DNA from: Doris montereyensis
Taxonomy: Eukaryota; Mollusca; Gastropoda; Nudibranchia; Dorididae
Assembly (NCBI GenBank): GCA_037039925.1
Contig: JAXRKP010001693.1
Coordinates: 27,501-91,500 of the forward strand
Direction of reading: 5' to 3'
DNA length: 64,000 nucleotides
Positions 10,723 to 64,000 of the stretch are shown here, piece after piece (position 1 is the first letter of the stretch; every line of letters starts with the position of its first letter). The notes under the pieces were generated by a model, which did no database searches, was not told the DNA's origin, and saw only the letters and a program-made list of their open reading frames with translations. The position numbers were made by a program, and so were the translations under genes.

Positions 10723-11235
10723 CACAAAGCTCCTTTCCCCAACAGCAACAGTTTAGAAACAAATTAAAATTCATGATATTTAACTAACTGGCAAAACAAC
10801 AGGCAATAACCTCGAGTCAATGCAGCATCAAAACAACAATTATAGTACGCTACCTAGTTCTGATCACAGTTACAAACAAATTATAGCATTGCATTGCCGG
10901 ATCATAACTATAGAGAGATCTTGTATCGCGATACACGATTGCGATAAGCAGCATTTTCTAGGCTTTATTGTTCTACTTCCGTTTCATACCGGAACGGGCT
11001 CCCTAACGTGAATGGTTGATTTTTTATGATTTTTTTTAACTGCTGGCAGTGCAAGCCATCGACTTAACCCGCTTTGTTTTCTTTGCCAACGTACAAAACA
11101 ACTACAAGCACGAGAACTACAAGCACGAGTACTACAAGGAGATCTACAAGTTAGAGACAGCGTAGACCGCACCGTTGTTGATCACTTTACCCACTCATCA
11201 TTTTCCAATCATTGTTTTCATCTATTTACTGATGG

Positions 11236-11626
11236 AAGTCTTTTGAGTATAGTGGCAAATAAAAGCATTCAGAAATTGAAATGCTTGTACTGGTGTCTCC
11301 ACCCAAAAAGACTTTAGCTTCTCAATTTCACCTTTTCACTCATCCCCCACTCAGACAAACTAATGACACATAGCCGGTGTGTATTGGTGTCAATATAAAG
11401 TTTGAACTCTTATGAACACTTTAAAAAATGATGAGAAAATGATAACGAATAAAAGTTTTTAAACCACCCTACTTTTTTTTGTTCTAGCTGTGCCAGGATT
11501 CGAACCTGGGACCTCATGATTCCCAGTCCGGCAGCCTAATAACTTGGCAACCAACGCCACACGTCTTTTGACTATAGTGGTAAATAAAAGCATTCAGAAA
11601 TGGAAATGCTTGTACTGATGGCTTTT
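11236..11626. repeat. 57-bp direct repeats flanking a SINE B head
   Basis: Two copies of a segment of about 57 bp, containing GTGGCAAATAAAAGCATTCA and GAAATGCTTGTACTG, lie at 11236-11293 and 11569-11626. Between them at 11485-11568 is a minus-strand family B head, with GGATTCGAACCTGGGACCTC and CAGTCCGGCAGCC visible on the plus strand. Confidence 0.8.
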
Positions 11627-11639
11627 GATCAAAGTGTTA

Positions 11640-12330
11640 GCAATATTATTCGCAGACCTTCTACAATCAATTAGCTACAGAGTTTTTACTCTTGCTAACT
11701 TGAATGAAAGCAATACATCAATTCTCCATCAACCTTTTAAAAGTATTATTTCAGTTATTAACACTATTATTCTTTGTAATTAAAAATAATAAGTTTGCAA
11801 ATTGACAATTTTTACTTTTAAAAACTTACTCAAAATGCAATTAACAACAAGATTTTAAAACTTATTATCGTTAATGAAGACATTCTATCTGCCTAACTCA
11901 GGTTTCCATGAACATTCCTGAAGACAAAAAAAAACTGATTATCTGATTATGATGGCTTCAACTCAAGTCTCTAAGTTGCAAAGTTTGAATGAATGAGAAA
12001 TGACATATTATGACTATAAGCATAATAGTATTTGTAACTATTTCAAGTGTCCAAATGTTTATTTTGTTTGAAATCACATTTCAATTTTTGAGCTTATTCA
12101 CATCCAGGCCAAATGTTTCCCCGGTTTTAGCTTATTCACAGTCCAGGCCGTATAAATTTCCCAATTTTTGGAGTAAGACAGACAGAATGTTGAAGCAACT
12201 ACGAGCGTATTGGTATACAGGCATGTTATTATGGTTATACCCCTGGTGATATCAAGTATGATCATTAAATTTGAGTCTGTACTCAATTTGTAAAAATCTA
12301 TTTGAAATGGTGGCTTTGGGTAAATCAAAG
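11640..12330. other. Intergenic, nothing recognised apart from a short duplication
   Basis: AT-rich. A short tandem duplication of GCTTATTCACATCCAGGCC occurs around 12090-12150. Confidence 0.5.
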
Positions 12331-12339
12331 TTCTACACA

Positions 12340-12508
12340 AAGACGAGGAAGCAATAAAATGTCTTAGTGATAGAAACTTTCCTCAAGTGAAAACTACCCT
12401 GGGATCATTTAAAAACTATGTATGCAAAATACGGTTTACTCTTAGTGGCCACCTGGCAACAGAACAGAGCCCATTGACTCACAAAGAAAGACCAACTCTT
12501 TATACATA
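12340..12508 (+). mobile_element. Dispersed repeat family I
   Basis: Shares GATAGAAACTTTCCTCAAGT, CTACCCTGGGATCATTT, TGCAAAATACGG and CTTAGTGGCC with the copies at 15480-15665, 26937-27120 (inverted) and 44935-45060 (inverted). No coding capacity seen. Confidence 0.7.
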
Positions 12509-12510
12509 GA

Positions 12511-12755
12511 AATTGAAGGGGTCATTTCAATAGTGTGCCTATGTCCATTTTCGTGGAAAAAGGAGAGACAGAGAGATAATCCTAGGGAACAAAGGGACAT
12601 CATTCTTCATGAAAAGTGTGAAAATGATATGATGGAAATACATCACGTATAATATGATGGAAAGCCAACAGTACCAAAGTCCATGATTTTGGGGGTTTTT
12701 TTTCTCTCAATGACGTAATTGTGACTTAAGCACACTATTGAACTAACCCTTAAAT
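12511..12755 (-). mobile_element. MITE-1 copy 2
   Basis: Inverted relative to copy 1. The ends are AATTGAAGGGGTCATTTCAA and GCACACTATTGAACTAACCC. Confidence 0.9.
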
Positions 12756-13082
12756 CACATCTGCCTTCATTACACTTTTTAGAAGAACAAAGTACATAAA
12801 TACATCAAGTCAAAACATTGCAAACCAATTCACACAATAATGTCAAACGGTAAAGAAAATATTCCAGGTAATCAAAGTGTGCCATAAATCAAAGTGCCTG
12901 CCCAGAACACATACATACACATGCACACGCGTGTCACATTTCAACCAATCACAGCAATTGAAATGCACTCGTTAAAAATGCACATTTGGCAACATGTCAT
13001 CATGAGTTTTCATATCATTGAGATGTTTTTGTCTTCCAGTGGTTTTGTTCTGTAAATTAGGTGACTAGATCTTCTGTACATT

Positions 13083-13206
13083 ATCTAACATAATAATAAT
13101 AATAACAATAATAATAATAATAAAGGTAATAACGTAAACATTATATACACTTTGAAATATGTTAACAGCTTGCCACATACACACACACCCACACACACGC
13201 ACACAG
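13083..13206. repeat. (ATA)n and (CA)n microsatellites
   Basis: An ATA-type run at about 13089-13125 and a CA run at about 13178-13206. Confidence 0.9.
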
Positions 13207-13319
13207 AGAAGATCAATATCAGTTCATTCTTATTTCATCACGGCAGTGGATCTCTTGAAGGTTTAAAAAAACACTTCTCTAGCAAAGGGTTTTAAAAGGA
13301 AAGGTCAAAGAAAATTTTG

Positions 13320-13455
13320 TCATATTAAAATTTACCCCACCCACCATTGCAGTGATTTCAGGGTGAATTGGGAGGAAACAGCAAGATGAAAGAAAAGTGA
13401 AAGAAGGAAAGGAAAGAAGTAGGACCTAACAGTAACACCCAACAACCACCCGCTC
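13320..13455 (-). mobile_element. Dispersed repeat family C
   Basis: Diagnostic text: AAATTTACCCCACCCACCAT, GTGATTTCAGGGTGAATTGG, GAGGAAACAGCAAGATGAAA and CCAACAACC. Confidence 0.85.
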
Positions 13456-13464
13456 GAAGACAAG

Positions 13465-13960
13465 ACAAACGGTCAATGATAACATTGGTTAAAGGAAAGG
13501 CCAAAGAAAAAGAGAAAAAGGGTCAATGATAACATTGGTTAAAAAGGAAAGGCCAAAGAAAAGAGAAAAAGGGTCAATGATAACATTGCTTCAAGGAAAG
13601 GCCAAAGAAAAGAAAAAAGCGGTCAATGATAACATTGGTTAAAGGAAAGGTCAAAGAAAAGAAAAAAACGGTCAATGATAACAGTTTAAAGGAAAGGTCA
13701 AAAAAAAAAAAATGGTCAATGATAACATTGTTTAAAGTAAAGGCCAAAGAAAAGAAAAAGAGGGTCAATGATAACATTGGTTAAAGGAAAGGTCAAAGAA
13801 AAGAAAAAATGGTCAATGATAACAGTTTAAAGGAAAGGTCAAAAAAAGAAAAAAATGGTCAATGATAACATTTTTTTTAAAGGAAAGGCCAAAGAAAAGA
13901 AAAAAACGGTCAATGATAAAACTGTTTAAAGGAAAGGCCAAAGAAAAGAAAAAAATGGCC
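13465..13960. repeat. Minisatellite, about eleven 40-46-bp units
   Basis: Each unit contains GGTCAATGATAACATTGGTT and AAAGGAAAGGCCAAAGAAAA. Length varies through the A-rich end. The array directly follows a family C copy. Confidence 0.9.
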
Positions 13961-14195
13961 CATGACGACATCCTGCCTTGCCAGACATAATGGTATGCTA
14001 GAACAGAAGTGGACTATGAATAAAAGATTTCCATCTTCCCAATGAAGCTCCCCTGTTAAATTTAAGTATACGGTTGAAGAGAGATGTAAAAGAGAGAGAC
14101 GTAGATGATAGATGACAACAACTCATGAAAGTACAACATGTACGCTTTACAATATCATATACGTTAAATAATTGTTAAAATGTAACACATACATG

Positions 14196-14420
14196 ATACA
14201 CACACACACACACCCACACACAAATACATACATACATACAAACATACATGTACACGCATGCACACAGCTGCATACATAAATACGTACATACTTACACACA
14301 TATTTAATGTGCATACATACATACACACATACATACATGCAAGGAAACACAGATATGCTCATACGTGCTTACATATTTACATTACATACGTGTGTGCAAA
14401 CACAAATACACACATCCATC
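14196..14420. repeat. CA/CATA-rich low-complexity region
   Basis: Alternating CACA and CATACATA blocks. Open frames here (Tyr/His/Cys-rich) are repeat artefacts. Confidence 0.9.
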
Positions 14421-14841
14421 CCAGGTCTGTCATGGTGTATGAATAAATGAAATGATATATCATATATCATTCTATTACATTTGTTCTGAAACAATTGTTA
14501 TCACAAAGATCGGTTTTTTTCCCCCATCACTTTTTTTCAGTTCTTTTCTAAATCCTTAAAAATCCTTAACAGTGCGAGAAGCAGGGAGGTAATTGTTTCC
14601 TTTTTTAAATGCAATACGTGCAGCCAAAAACCTCCCAACGCTCATAAACAAATTATGTCAAAGTAACATATTGGGCATCCATTTGCCGGAACTAATTAGC
14701 ACTCTTGAGTTGTGACACAGAGTAGAATAGAAAGCTATTGAAAGGAGATAACAAGAAGAAAAAATTGAGTTGGGTCGGCATACATGCAGAAAGCCGCAGT
14801 CGAGCTTTGCAAGAATGAAAAAATTCGGATAATTTTTCAAT

Positions 14842-14915
14842 CATTGGGGCTTGAACCCACAACCTTTATGCTAAAAGAGGCCGAGACTTTGCCTGTAGAC
14901 CACCAAGTCCCCCTA
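14842..14915 (-). mobile_element. SINE family A, tRNA-like head only
   Basis: GGGGCTTGAACCCACAACC and GTAGACCACCAAGTCCCCC are the complement of the family A head. Confidence 0.75.
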
Positions 14916-15479
14916 GCGGAAGGGAGTTTCCTTCCTCTAGCGACTCTCTTGCCTCTGTAGCTCTGGATACTATCGAAGTTTCCTTCTTCTACCATCAAGA
15001 TGGAAACCTATTGACGTTGGTATGTAAGTCACTGAAGAAAAAATCAAAGCGAAACAACAACTTCGGTTTCAAGCTGCCAAAAAAGAGCTAACTTCATTGG
15101 GGACAACAGTGCGAAAGGACTTGTCTCCTCATTGCCACACCAGTATGTTGATAGTATCAAATACTTTGGTAACATTGCAGCACAAGTCACGTTGTCCACC
15201 GTGAGCTCACAAGTTCATCTCAGTGAGTGTTACACGTCACATGTCGGTACCAATTTAATTCAAGGGACAACGATTATTATCATTGTTATTATTATTGTTG
15301 TTGTTGTTAGTATTATCATTACAAGCCTATTACACCCCCAGGTGGTACCAAGCACGGTTGTTAGATCGGGTTAGTTTTCAATTTTGAGGTTGCGCAAGGT
15401 AGTTGTGAAGGTGCTGTTCCAACTTTTCAATTACCCGGTATAACCTGTTCAAAATGGCGGGGCTAGCTGAATGAAAATG

Positions 15480-15665
15480 ATTCTCACAAAGACGGGAAAA
15501 CAATGAAGTTTACATTAATTCAACGTCACTTTTGGCAGAACATTTTCTCAAACAAAAACTAACCTGGGGGCGATTTTAAAGCCTACATGCAAAATATAGT
15601 TACCCTTAGTGGCCTTACGACAGAGCCTTTGGCGAACGAAGATCGACAAACTAATACTTATATAC
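15480..15665 (+). mobile_element. Dispersed repeat family I
   Basis: Matches the family through ACCTGGGGGCGATTTTAAAG, TGCAAAATATAG and CCCTTAGTGGCC. Confidence 0.65.
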
Positions 15666-15669
15666 ATAG

Positions 15670-16430
15670 ATTACAACTAGTCCATCAATTGATGTTAGTC
15701 TGCAGTCGATTGATTGAACACGAACTTCTACAAATTCAAAGTTGTAATTTGTCAACCATCCGTTTCTAGCTCTTTAAACTTCCACAGGGGCGAGAGAAAT
15801 GACGGAACGTCTTCTTAAGCTGACGTGTCCGGGTCTGATCCACAACAACATTTATAGTTTAAAACAAAACTCCTACTGCTTTTTTTGACGAAAAGCCCAC
15901 CTCCACCTTCAACGCTATTTTCTGTACCCGTTCTCATAGTTTGTGGAATCTATGCATGTCTGGTTTAACCTTTCGTGTTCACGTTTTTGCTCGCCCAACG
16001 TTCAACTTCCTCTCCGCTGTGGCAACCCGGTTTGTTTACATTTTCCGACTTCCTGCCTGCCAGCTGATCTTCACAAAAGAATGCGAATCGGTCTGCACTT
16101 TGACGTCCCTAACCTCAGTCGGCCACGTGAAGCTGCCCTGACCTTTAGTCTAGTATTCTACTCTAAACGTAGAACAATGGCATCATTTATGTGATCAATT
16201 AGAGCTAACAAAAAAAGGAGGTGTCACCCGTTGGTTTCTGTCGGCTCAAACAATGTGGGCCTGTATTGGCAGGGTATCGGATTCTGTCGCTTTGAACTTT
16301 CAGCAGGGGGGGGTTTTTTGTCGTTTTTTGTCGTTGGTTTAAACGCTGGAGGGTTAAAAGCCTGTCCTGATTGCACGACCAACCTCACTTCCATTACAGA
16401 ATGAAGTAAATTTTTCACGGCAAAGGTGAT
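15670..16430. other. Intergenic, nothing recognised
   Basis: More balanced base composition and two overlapping open frames (15941-16194), but no recognisable protein text or splice structure. Confidence 0.4.
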
Positions 16431-16560
16431 GGGTGACGACACAGAGGTTGGATTCTATCAGCGCCCAAAGATTTGTTTTCTGTCTATTCCTCTGTATTTG
16501 TTTTATCCTAGTAGTTCCCTACGGGCTTCAAAATAAAAGCTAAATTTAATAAAATTGCCG
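16430..16560 (+). mobile_element. Family G (tRNA-like SINE) fragment
   Basis: Shares GCGCCCAAAGATTTG, TTTTCTGTCTATTCCTCTGT and CTACGGGCTTCA with the longer copy at 20750-20940. Confidence 0.6.
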
Positions 16561-16639
16561 TTCCAATTTCTACGATTTAAAAATAAATTTGCAGTCTTTG
16601 TCCTCCTAGACGTTCCATCTCATCGTGACAAATTTATTT

Positions 16640-16795
16640 CATTAAATTTGTCCCGTCCACCACATGATGCAGTGATCTCAGGGTGAATAAGAGGAAACGG
16701 CAGGATGAAGGATAAGTGAAATAGGGAAAAAGGAGAGATGCAGAACCTACCAGTATCCCCCCCCGCCTACCGCCCACCATCGCGACAAGTAACAA
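16640..16795 (-). mobile_element. Dispersed repeat family C
   Basis: Diagnostic text: GTGATCTCAGGGTGAATAAG, AGGAAACGGCAGGATGAAGG, CCGCCTACCGCCC. Confidence 0.85.
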
Positions 16796-17069
16796 AACCA
16801 CCGGTGGTGGTCTGTAAAAATGGTTCCCACGAAAACTCTGTTGTTAATTCATCTGGCATTCATGATATGATGCAATAAATGTGCTTCTATATGATATGTT
16901 ATGACATGACGTAATTTCAAACAAAAAAATTCATACATGATACGGTAATGATAGTAGATGTATCATATAATACTAATGATATGATATGACATACTTTTTT
17001 CTTCATTATCCCACTTTATCTTATTCACACTGCCATTCAAATCACAAAGCAAAGTGCCAAAAATAGGCA

Positions 17070-17130
17070 CATAGCTGCCAGCCTGGTAAAATCGAAAAAC
17101 ATATTACATATGTAACGGTCGGCAGCTATG
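17070..17130. mobile_element. MITE-3 internally deleted copy, 61 bp
   Basis: It starts CATAGCTGCCAGCCTGG and ends CGGTCGGCAGCTATG, so both inverted ends remain with only about 30 bp between them, a near-palindrome. The middle keeps AAATCGAAAAACATA from the family left end. Confidence 0.85.
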
Positions 17131-17525
17131 TGGGCATAAATACGCTCTCCCACTTTGATGAAATCAAAGCAAGTCAAACTATTTCCTTGTAGAGTGATAA
17201 TCTGTATATATATATAAAGGACGTAGAATTGGATCTTATGATATTGATCAACCCCTTATTCTCTTTAGTTTACTGCCATGGATGGAACATCAAGGAACAT
17301 CAAGTGAAGAAATTATTTTAAAACCATGCAAGATTTCTCAAGTTTCTTCATAACATTTCAGGAAAAGACAGCTATTCCCATATCGCTAAGAAAATATGTC
17401 TATCTAAAAAAACAAAACAAAAAACAACAACAACTCATCATCACTAAAAATAAGCAAACCTTGAGACATGACATTGTTAGCAAAGTAAATAAGTCTGTTG
17501 TCATGGTATTTGCCACACTGAACTT

Positions 17526-18540
17526 CCATGTGTGTGAAGTGTCATGTGTGTGAAGTGCCATGTGTGTGAAGTGCCATGTGTGTGAAGTGCCATGTGTGTG
17601 AAGTGCCATGTGTGAAGTGCCATGTGTGTGAAGTGCCATGTGTGTGAAGTGCCATGTGTGTGAAGTGTCATGTGTGTGAAGTGTCATGTGTGTGAAGTGT
17701 CATGTGTGTGAAGTGCCATGTGTGAAGTGCCATGTGTGTGAAGTGCCATGTGTGTGAAGTGTCATGTGTGTGAAGTGCCATGTGTGTGAAGTGTCATGTG
17801 TGTGAAGTGTCATGTGTGTGAAGTGTCATGTGTGTGTGTGAAGTGTCATGTGTGTGTGTGAAGTGTCATGTGTGTGAAGTGCCATGTGTGTGAAGGGTGA
17901 TGCTTGTGAAGGGCCATGGGTGCGAAGGGTCGTGAATGTGAAGGGTCATGTGTGTAAAGGGCCATACATGTGAAGGGTCATGAATGTGAAGGGTTATGGA
18001 TGTGAAGGGTTATGGATGTGAAGGGTCATGGATATGAAGGGTCATGGATGTAAAGGGTTGTGTGTGAAGGATCATGTGTGTAAAAAGGGTCATGCGTGTG
18101 AAAGGTCATGCGTGTGAAAGATCATGTGTGTGAAGGGTCAAGTGTGTAAAGGGTCATGTGTGTAAGGGGTCATGTGTAAGGGGTCATGTGTGTGAGGGGT
18201 CATGTGTGTGAAGTGTCATGTGTGTGAAGTGTCATGTGTGTGAAGTGTCATGTGTGTGAAGTGTCATGTGTGAAGTGTCATGCGTGTGAAGTGTCATGTG
18301 TGAAGGGTCATGTGTGTGAAGGATGTGTGAAGGATCATGTGTGTGAAGGGTCATGTGTGTGAAGGGTCATGCGTGTGAAGGGTCATGTGTGTGAAGGGTC
18401 ATGTTTGTGAAGGGTCATGTGTGTGAAGTGTCATGCGTGTGAAGGGTCATGTGTGTGAAGTGTCATGTGTGTGAAGGGTCATGTGTGTGAAGTGTCATGT
18501 GTGTGAAGTGTCATGTGTGAAGGGTCATCTGTGTGAAGGT
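17526..18540. repeat. Minisatellite, 15-bp unit, about 1 kb
   Basis: The basic unit is CATGTGTGTGAAGTG with GTC/GCC and AGTG/AGGG variants. The edges are homogeneous (AGTG type) and the middle, 17880-18130, is more diverged (AGGG type). Open frames of repeated Thr-His text here are artefacts. Confidence 0.95.
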
Positions 18541-19620
18541 CTACAACACAAAGGACATTTACACAACCTTAACCCTTACATCGCCAAATTCCCCTTTTGT
18601 CACAACTTACTGCATGCATCCCCATTGCAGAGTTTGCTAAAAGACAAATTTATAAATAGGACTTGACTAAGTCTTAAGAAGGGGGGACGCGGGTCTTGAG
18701 CACGTTATTTCAAATTATTTGATATAGGCAATTTTAACCACTACCATTGCACTCGTCATGTCTAAATTAGTTGAAAAAAATATTAAAGTTTTTTGTTTAT
18801 CATATGGTTGCCATGGAAAAATCTTGGATTTTTATTGCAAAAATAACAACTTCATTCCAAATAGGCTTTTTCAGTTATGAACAAATTTGGCTATAACTTT
18901 GCACACAGATTATTCGGTTCAATGTCTAGACACACCCAGTGGCTTTTATGGATAAATTAAACTGTTTTGATTTTATGAATTGTTTAAAATGCACATGGCT
19001 ACCTTTCCAAATTTTGGCAAATTAAATCACAAAAAAATTGTTTTGCAAAAATTTGAAGATATATAGGATGACTTCATTTTGACAGTAACCCATGTATATA
19101 CTAAATTCAAAAACCCTAACTCAAAAGCAAAAAGAATCACTTCAGGAGCCCCCCCCCCTCCCTTAAAAGCCGAATTATTGCTTGTTTTCACTGACAGTGT
19201 TTTTTGGGTGCAAAGTATAAATGAACGACACATATGAAAACTTTAACTCTTAGAAGCTGGAACAACACTGATGCTGTCAGCATTTGGCAAGCATTCACCA
19301 CTTGGGGATGACACAGAGCAAAAGAAGGGCCTGGCAATGTTAGGGTTAATATGTTGCCTGGCCTCAGTTACAAATGACGTGTGGTAAGGTTGGACATTGA
19401 CCACTACACCATATTTGTGCTTTGCATTTCATACACATATTCTAGAGTTAAAAGCTGGTAATTCCTAGAATAAAAAAAACAAGAGACTTCTGTCCCTCAT
19501 CACCATTTCAATAATATCTTTCTTTAAAAATTCAATCCCTCTAACGAGAAACCTAAAATAAATGTAGAGGTTGATCAGATTCTGAATGGACAATTATAAT
19601 ACAAAACTGAAAATTCAATG
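18541..19620 (-). other. Kazrin 3' UTR and downstream flank
   Basis: No conserved frame. A minus-strand AATAAA (complement at 18831-18836) about 785 nt past the kazrin stop is a possible poly(A) signal. This is a weak call without transcript data. Confidence 0.35.
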
Positions 19621-63054
<43,434 letters not shown>

Positions 63055-63668
63055 CGTGAACTATGAATAATAGCAATAATGGCTGTGTGTCTATTTGTTG
63101 AATGCCTTGATTTCAAGACGACACTAACTTATTTGTAAGTGGATCATAATCATAATCATAATCATAATCATAATCATATCCAAGAACTTGAACATCCGGG
63201 TACTGGTTGGTGTAGTCTTCATTGTTTGAAGAGAGGATATCAGGAGTAAGGTTCATCGTATCCGTTTATGAGAGGATAACAGTTACATTATTGTCTGTCT
63301 GATAGTATTAGTAGTAATCGGCCTCACGTGGTCACAGTTTTCAATGGCGAGGTAACGCTGGAATCCATTATAAAATTCGAAGGTTTAAATATATTCAAAT
63401 TTAATATATTTATGATTTGATTGTCATTTTATTTCAACACTATTATCAACAGCTTCAAATTTACCTCTTTTTTTATATTAATATATTATTTAGACTTATC
63501 GGTACATTGTAGACTCCCATTTCTTTATTTCTTTTTTTTAGAAATGGAACGGTAGCTATCTTCTTTTTTTGTTTTTGATTTTTTGTTCAAACAGGTTCTA
63601 TTCTAAACTTTGCCATGAAGAAATGGCATCTGCTAAGAAAATAAGAGAACAGACTCATTTAAATTTCC
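63055..63668. other. Upstream of kazrin start: 5' UTR and possible promoter
   Basis: Contains a (TAATCA)n tract at about 63144-63178. Near 63325-63360 a CACGTG E-box and GCCATTG-type text on the minus strand could mark a promoter, but no TATA or initiator can be assigned. Confidence 0.3.
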
Positions 63669-63845
63669 TCTATCCATCATCAACATCATCATCATCATCG
63701 TCATCATCATCACCATATGCAGTGATCTCAGTGTGTGTATTAAGAAGAAATGTTATAAGCGAATGATTAAAAAGGACAAAAAGTAAGATCTACCAGCAAC
63801 GCCCGTCAACCACTCATGAGAGAGAGAGAGAGAGAGAGAACAAGC
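63669..63845 (-). mobile_element. Family C copy with flanking microsatellites
   Basis: An (ATC)n run (63677-63712) is followed by GCAGTGATCTCAGTGTGTGT, AAGAAGAAATG and GATCTACCAGCAACGCCCGT. A (GA)n run follows at 63818-63840. Confidence 0.7.
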
Positions 63846-63884
63846 TAAAGAGAGAAAGACAATTAATCAGAAGCATTTTGTTGC

Positions 63885-64000
63885 ATTGAAATGTTGCCCC
63901 GTACACCATAAATATACGGTGATTTCAGGGTGATTTCAGATGAAACAGCAATTTGACAGATAAGAGTACGAGAAGGACTGAAGGAGAGACGTACGATCTA
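63885..64000 (-). mobile_element. Dispersed repeat family C, cut by window edge
   Basis: GGTGATTTCAGGGTGATTTC, AGATGAAACAGCAATTTGAC and AGAGACGTACGATCTA. Confidence 0.75.

Noticed and set aside
15941..16194. Two overlapping frames in a less AT-rich stretch
   Set aside because: No conserved protein text, no splice signals, and the two frames give unrelated sequences.

Overview
The window is animal nuclear DNA, most likely lophotrochozoan and probably molluscan. The evidence is short exons with GT-AG introns, AT-rich introns packed with several SINE-like families, short inverted-repeat DNA transposons and many minisatellites, and one recognisable metazoan gene, kazrin. The taxonomic call is an inference from gene structure and repeat style; no sequence here names a species.

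Layout. Positions 1-5107 hold the 3' part of a plus-strand gene encoding a very Ser/Thr-rich protein with a charged coiled-coil C-terminus (two exons, product not recognised). A decayed LINE reverse transcriptase and a MITE sit in the intron between them. Positions 5108-19620 are intergenic or 3' flank: dispersed repeats, MITEs, minisatellites, and no gene I can support. Positions 19621-63054 on the minus strand are one 43-kb gene, kazrin (KAZN). I could trace 17 coding exons from an ATG with an upstream in-frame stop to a terminal stop. The exons encode an N-terminal coiled-coil half, a Ser/Asn-rich linker with a basic patch, three liprin-type SAM domains, and a long low-complexity tail ending in a class I PDZ-ligand motif. 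The two genes are convergent (tail to tail).

Quality. Splice sites and phases fit throughout the kazrin gene. However, at least seven of its exons, and one exon of the upstream gene, need single-base insertions or deletions, several of them in homopolymers, to keep the conserved frame. The simplest explanation is residual long-read sequencing error rather than pseudogenisation.

Repeats. I recognise at least seven dispersed families, called here A to I plus MITE-1 to MITE-3, a pogo/Tigger-like element and a Helitron-like pair. Families A, B, F and G look tRNA-derived. Families A and C appear to share a 3' tail.

The most interesting structural theme is that several tandem arrays are local expansions of part of a neighbouring functional or mobile sequence. 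The 38-39-bp array at 1-232 lies inside a family A SINE, the 43-bp array at 34208-34767 inside a family F element, and the 42-bp array at 57235-57815 carries a family G segment. A roughly 1.5-kb array of about 20-bp units (35800-37291) reads directly out of the kazrin exon 11 5' splice site and repeats it many times. Two exons also have (UG)n tracts directly upstream of their 3' splice sites. I found no CRISPR, operon, virus or credible non-coding RNA gene, and no wholly new biological system; the splice-site-derived array is the best candidate for a second look.
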